Below the pieces are notes generated by a model that was given only the letters and a program-made list of their open reading frames with translations, made no database searches and had not been told where the DNA came from. Shown piece by piece: positions 13,269 to 15,570 of a stretch of 15,570 bases of DNA. Numbering within the stretch: the stretch's first letter is position 1; each line of letters starts with the position of its first letter. The position numbers were made by a program, and so were the translations under genes. This DNA comes from JALHUF01 sp050014795 (GTDB taxonomy: Bacteria > Acidobacteriota > Terriglobia > UBA7540), in NCBI GenBank assembly GCA_050014795.1, contig JBEKCQ010000084.1, positions 1 through 15,570 on the forward strand. The letters run 5' to 3'.

Positions 13269-13362
13269 ACGCTGGCACGCCCCTCGCATCCGGGAGCTGC
13301 AAGCTTTCAGGCCCCCTGGTCTCCAGCACAAAACGTTCAGACAGGACGTCTATCAGGACGAT

Positions 13363-13374
13363 AGTACTGGTACT
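13363..13374. promoter_or_regulatory. Inverted repeat AGTAC-TG-GTACT before the XRE gene
   Basis: A perfect 12-base inverted repeat in the 162-base gap between pyrB and the XRE regulator. Just upstream, CAGGACG occurs twice, 12 bases apart. XRE-family proteins often bind short palindromes next to their own promoter, so this is a candidate autoregulatory operator. No good -35/-10 pair is evident nearby. Confidence 0.3.
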
Positions 13375-13430
13375 CTCGTGCTGTTGCAGAACCGCTGCAG
13401 GAATGGGAGAATCGTGGCGTAAATCTGACA

Positions 13431-13859
13431 ATGGCAACTGAGAAAACCATGAAAAAGAAGAAACAGAGGGAGACAAAAGACATGGCGATCGGTGCACGAA
13501 TCCGTCAGCTCCGCGAAAAGGGAGGCCTCTCGCAGGGGGATATTGAGCGCGTGACCGGGCTGCTCCGGTGCTACACCTCACGGGTCGAGAACGGCCACAC
13601 GATCCCCTCGCTCGAGACGCTGGAGAGATATGCCGCCGCTTTCGGGTTGCCTCTCTACCAGCTTTTCTATCCGGGCGACGAGCCTCCTCCCACGCCCAAC
13701 CTGACGCCCCGCAAGACCCTGGAGGAATTGGCGGGAGAAGAGGGGAAGCAGGGGGTGGATGCTCGCTTTTTGCTGAAGCTGAAATCCCTGGCCGAACACA
13801 TCGGGGAGTCTGATCGCCAAGTCCTGCTCAGCCTGGCGAAGAAGCTCGCCACCCGCTAA
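13431..13859 (+). CDS. XRE-family helix-turn-helix transcriptional regulator
   Basis: Up to 142 residues. A lysine-rich N-terminus leads into a Cro/CI-type helix-turn-helix (about 19-77) with IGARIRQLREKGGLSQGDIE, TGLLRCYTSRVENGHTIPS as the recognition region, and LETLERYAAAFGLPLYQLF. The C-terminal part (about 80-142) is short and has no recognisable sensing domain. Such proteins are common in acidobacterial genomes. The start is uncertain: the ATG at 13431 has no well-placed ribosome binding site, the ATG at 13449 has GAGAAAA upstream, and the ATG at 13482 (first residues MAIGARIRQLRE) has AGGGAG about 10 bases upstream. Targets are unknown; neither neighbour is an obvious regulon member. 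Confidence 0.88.
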   Translation: MATEKTMKKKKQRETKDMAIGARIRQLREKGGLSQGDIERVTGLLRCYTSRVENGHTIPSLETLERYAAAFGLPLYQLFYPGDEPPPTPNLTPRKTLEELAGEEGKQGVDARFLLKLKSLAEHIGESDRQVLLSLAKKLATR

Positions 13860-13877
13860 CCACGCGGGGCGGGTGTG

Positions 13878-13897
13878 GCGCCAGCTAGTGTGGGCGC
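13878..13897. terminator. Weak hairpin between convergent genes
   Basis: GCGCC and GGCGC pair around a 10-base loop in the 66-base gap between the convergent XRE and cytochrome genes. No T-tract follows on either strand, so it is at best an imperfect bidirectional terminator. Confidence 0.2.
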
Positions 13898-13925
13898 TCT
13901 GGTGAGGTGCCTACGCTTGTAACGT

Positions 13926-14447
13926 CTATTGCGGAACCAGGATGACGTTCTCCTCCGGTTCCTTGCCGGTCGCCTTCTCCGGCACCTTTCCGCTCAGCGA
14001 GCGCATGAAGTTCACGATATTCCATTTGCGCTCGTCGGGCATCCTGTTGCCTTGGCCGGGCATCACCTCGGACCCTGCACCCAGGATGGCGAACAACTCA
14101 CCGTCCGTACGGTTCTTGAGGGTCTCTGGCTTGGTGAGGTCCGGTGGGTTGATCTTCATTTCCTCCACCATGTCGCCCTTACCGTCTCCGTTGTCTCCGT
14201 GACACATGGCGCACTGGGTCTTGTAGATCTTCTTCCCGCGCTCGACGGAGACCGTCGTGTATTTCACTGGGTTCTTCCGCGCCTTGTCTTCTTCGGTAAT
14301 CTTGGACACATGAACAGGCTGCTGCGCGCCGGAAGTCGAGGCGGCGGTGCCGGAGGGCGCTGTCTCCTCTTTTTTCTGCTCTTGTGCGCAGAGCGTGCCC
14401 AATGCCAGGACAGATACCAGGAGTCCAACGAGGTGCTTTGCTGCCAT
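13926..14447 (-). CDS. Exported monoheme c-type cytochrome
   Basis: A 173-residue protein with a signal peptide (hydrophobic core about 6-19, then LCAQEQ), a low-complexity Lys/Glu/Ala/Ser/Thr-rich linker (about 24-60) and a cytochrome c domain. Heme attaches at C79-A-M-C82-H83; the sixth ligand is likely M129 in GSEVMPGQG. It is predicted to work in the periplasm as an electron carrier. C20 is near the cleavage region, but GTLC is a poor lipobox, so a lipoprotein is less likely. I chose the ATG at 14447, which has GGGAGG just upstream and starts the signal peptide. The open frame reaches 14753, but the extra 102 residues have no signal peptide and run into the repeat. No respiratory partner gene lies nearby. 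Confidence 0.88.
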   Translation of the reverse strand: MAAKHLVGLLVSVLALGTLCAQEQKKEETAPSGTAASTSGAQQPVHVSKITEEDKARKNPVKYTTVSVERGKKIYKTQCAMCHGDNGDGKGDMVEEMKINPPDLTKPETLKNRTDGELFAILGAGSEVMPGQGNRMPDERKWNIVNFMRSLSGKVPEKATGKEPEENVILVPQ

Positions 14448-14533
14448 GAGGCCTCCCGCAGGGTTCAGACTATACACGCGCCATCGCCCAAACACTACTC
14501 CATTCTGCGGTGCTTTTGAACCACTTGGTGCAC

Positions 14534-14542
14534 ATTCTAGCA
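14534..14542 (-). promoter_or_regulatory. Possible extended -10 for the cytochrome gene
   Basis: On the minus strand TGC-TAGAAT fits the extended -10 form TGnTAtaaT, without a matching -35 at the normal distance. It would give a leader of about 80 bases. A second -10-like TATAGT at 14474-14469 lies nearer the start but also has no good -35. Confidence 0.3.
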
Positions 14543-14742
14543 ATTTCCTTGCCCGGTCTGGCACTCGCCAATCAAAACCAGTACCCACTGCTCGCGCCGG
14601 AATCTCTTGTCGGACTCCGTGTCGGCTGTTCAATCCCTGCGAGCGGCGCGCGGCCATCCCCTGCCCGCTGGAACATGGGGTGTGACTCGCCGCCGACCAC
14701 CAACCCACCTCGCTCCGCGCTAGCCACACTGCGAAGGGAGTT

Positions 14743-14791
14743 GCATTCAGCATTCAGCATTCAGCATTCTGCCTTCTGCCTTCTGCCTTCC
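14743..14791. repeat. Seven-unit heptamer tandem repeat
   Basis: Seven head-to-tail 7-base units: GCATTCA three times, GCATTCT once, GCCTTCT twice and GCCTTCC once. The array changes in steps, one base at a time, from one unit type to the other. It ends 18 bases before the -35 box of the zinc-ribbon gene promoter and 96 bases before its start codon. Confidence 0.95.
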
Positions 14792-14808
14792 GCGTTCAAC
14801 ACACGGGA

Positions 14809-14838
14809 TTGAAGCTCCGACCCCGCCTGGGTTAGAAT
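14809..14838 (+). promoter_or_regulatory. Sigma70-like promoter of the zinc-ribbon gene
   Basis: TTGAAG (-35, 14809-14814, 4 of 6) and TAGAAT (-10, 14833-14838, 5 of 6) are separated by 18 bases. Transcription would begin near 14845, about 43 bases before the ATG at 14888. Confidence 0.5.
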
Positions 14839-14887
14839 GCTGTCCTCGCTCATGAGGGGCATCTGACCAAATCCAGGGAGATTCTCT

Positions 14888-15520
14888 ATGGCTCTTATCC
14901 AGTTCACCAAGAACCACACCGACCACTCGACGGACAAAGGCTATCAATTCGAGTTCTTCTGCGACCGGTGTGGCAACGGATTCATGTCCGAATTCAAAGC
15001 CTCGATGACGGGCATGGCTTCGAGCGCGCTGCGTGCCGCGGGCGACATCTTTGGTGGTGTCTTCGGCCGCGCCGGCGCCGGCAGCTATGAAATCCAGCGT
15101 GCGGTGGCGGGCCCGGCCCACGACAAAGCTTTCCGCGAGGCCATCGAGGAGGCCAAGCCGAACTTCCGCCAATGTCCGAAGTGTGCCAAATGGGCTTGCG
15201 CGGCGCTGTGCTGGAACCAGAAGCGCGGGCTCTGCTACGACTGCGCGCCCAGCGTCGAAACGGAACTGGCGGCCGCCCAGGCGCAGGCCACCATCGAACA
15301 GATTCAAGAAAAGGTTCGGCACCAGGATCTGACCAAGGACATCGACCTGACCAGCGAAGCTGCGGCGCTCTGCCCCAATTGTGGCGCGCGCACCCAGGGT
15401 GCCAAGTTCTGCCCCGAGTGCGGCAAGCCCCTGCGCCCGAAGAACGAGTGCCCGCGTTGCGGCACCAAGCTGGAAGCCGGCGCGAAGTTCTGCCCAGAGT
15501 GCGGCGGGAAGATAACCTAG
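14888..15520 (+). CDS. Multi-zinc-ribbon protein
   Basis: A 210-residue protein with sixteen cysteines, most in CxxC pairs. An N-terminal pair C25/C28 is followed by an Ala/Gly-rich segment (about 38-75) that is not hydrophobic enough for a clear membrane helix. A Cys-rich block follows with C96/C99, C104/C108 and C116/C119 (QCPKCAKWACAALCW). After a charged helical linker (about 122-158) come two typical double-zinc-ribbon units, C162/C165 with C175/C178 and C188/C191 with C202/C205 (CPNCG, FCPECG, CPRCG, FCPECG). Up to four zinc ions could bind. Such ribbons usually mediate protein or nucleic-acid contacts; the exact role is unknown. The ATG at 14888 has GGGAG about 8 bases upstream. It stops 5 bases before the next start, so the two genes are probably one operon. 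Confidence 0.9.
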   Translation: MALIQFTKNHTDHSTDKGYQFEFFCDRCGNGFMSEFKASMTGMASSALRAAGDIFGGVFGRAGAGSYEIQRAVAGPAHDKAFREAIEEAKPNFRQCPKCAKWACAALCWNQKRGLCYDCAPSVETELAAAQAQATIEQIQEKVRHQDLTKDIDLTSEAAALCPNCGARTQGAKFCPECGKPLRPKNECPRCGTKLEAGAKFCPECGGKIT

Positions 15521-15525
15521 CCTCC

Positions 15526-15570
15526 ATGCCTTCATTCTCCGGCAAGTTCCAGTACCGGAACGCCGACGGC
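15526..15570 (+). CDS. Start of a hypothetical protein, cut by the window edge
   Basis: Only 15 codons are present, reading MPSFSGKFQYRNADG. The ATG is 5 bases after the zinc-ribbon stop, which favours translational coupling. A protein with this kind of start next to a zinc-ribbon gene is familiar to me from acidobacteria-like genomes, but that is recollection and no function can be given. Confidence 0.5.
   Translation, partial: MPSFSGKFQYRNADG

Larger units (their letters stand above)
14448..14887. other. Divergent cytochrome/zinc-ribbon intergenic region
   Basis: A 440-base stretch without a supported gene. It contains the cytochrome ribosome binding site, a possible extended -10 for the cytochrome, the 49-base heptamer repeat array and a promoter for the zinc-ribbon gene. 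Open frames crossing it have no ribosome binding sites or recognisable motifs. Confidence 0.6.

Noticed and set aside
12162..13331. Minus-strand open frame of 389 codons opposite pyrB
   Set aside because: pyrB is unmistakable on the plus strand, and the antisense translation shows no domain.
14448..14753. 102-residue N-terminal extension of the cytochrome
   Set aside because: The extension has no signal peptide and crosses the heptamer repeat, while the ATG at 14447 has a ribosome binding site and begins a normal signal peptide.
1..15570. Defence island, prophage, insertion sequence or CRISPR
   Set aside because: No transposase, integrase, phage, toxin-antitoxin, restriction or Cas motif and no spaced repeat array was found; the only tandem repeat is the heptamer array.

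Overview
The window is GC-rich bacterial DNA, densely coded on both strands, with no RNA genes, insertion sequences, integrases or CRISPR seen. The best guess for the host is an acidobacterium (Acidobacteriota) or a near relative. This rests on the style of the proteins (an XRE regulator with the phrase LSQGDIERVTGLLRCYTSR, a PilZ/zinc-ribbon protein, a signal-peptide-bearing methyltransferase, a zinc-ribbon protein followed by an MPSFSGKFQY protein). It is inference from family resemblance, not a marker gene.

Layout. 102-3295: a PilZ/zinc-ribbon/PilZ protein, a UroD/MtaA-like protein and an exported methyltransferase on the plus strand, then a small CxxC protein on the minus strand. 3534-5609 (minus): a class III adenylate cyclase with GAF-GAF-PAS-cyclase architecture and its own good sigma70-like promoter. 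5773-11973 (minus): a tightly packed seven-gene operon in the order rsbR, rsbS, rsbT, rsbX, a histidine kinase with an RsbU-like N-terminal domain, a single-domain response regulator and a hybrid histidine kinase. 12140-13859 (plus): a 65-codon leader-like ORF, pyrB and an XRE regulator. 13926-14447 (minus): a c-type cytochrome. 14888 to the edge (plus): a multi-zinc-ribbon protein and the first codons of a second protein, behind a 440-base divergent intergenic region with a heptamer tandem repeat.

The most interesting part is the seven-gene operon. RsbR and RsbS would build a stressosome that holds the kinase RsbT, and RsbX would reset it. In Bacillus, released RsbT activates the phosphatase RsbU through the RsbU N-terminal domain. 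Here that kind of domain is joined to a histidine kinase, and no rsbU phosphatase, rsbV, rsbW or sigB is present. The simplest reading is that released RsbT switches a two-component phosphorelay (RsbU_N-kinase, CheY-like receiver, REC-PAS-PAS-kinase-REC). No response regulator here has a DNA-binding or enzymatic output. The neighbouring adenylate cyclase, on the same strand but with its own promoter, is a possible but unproven output partner.

The remaining genes look like ordinary chromosomal content without an obvious link to the signalling operon.
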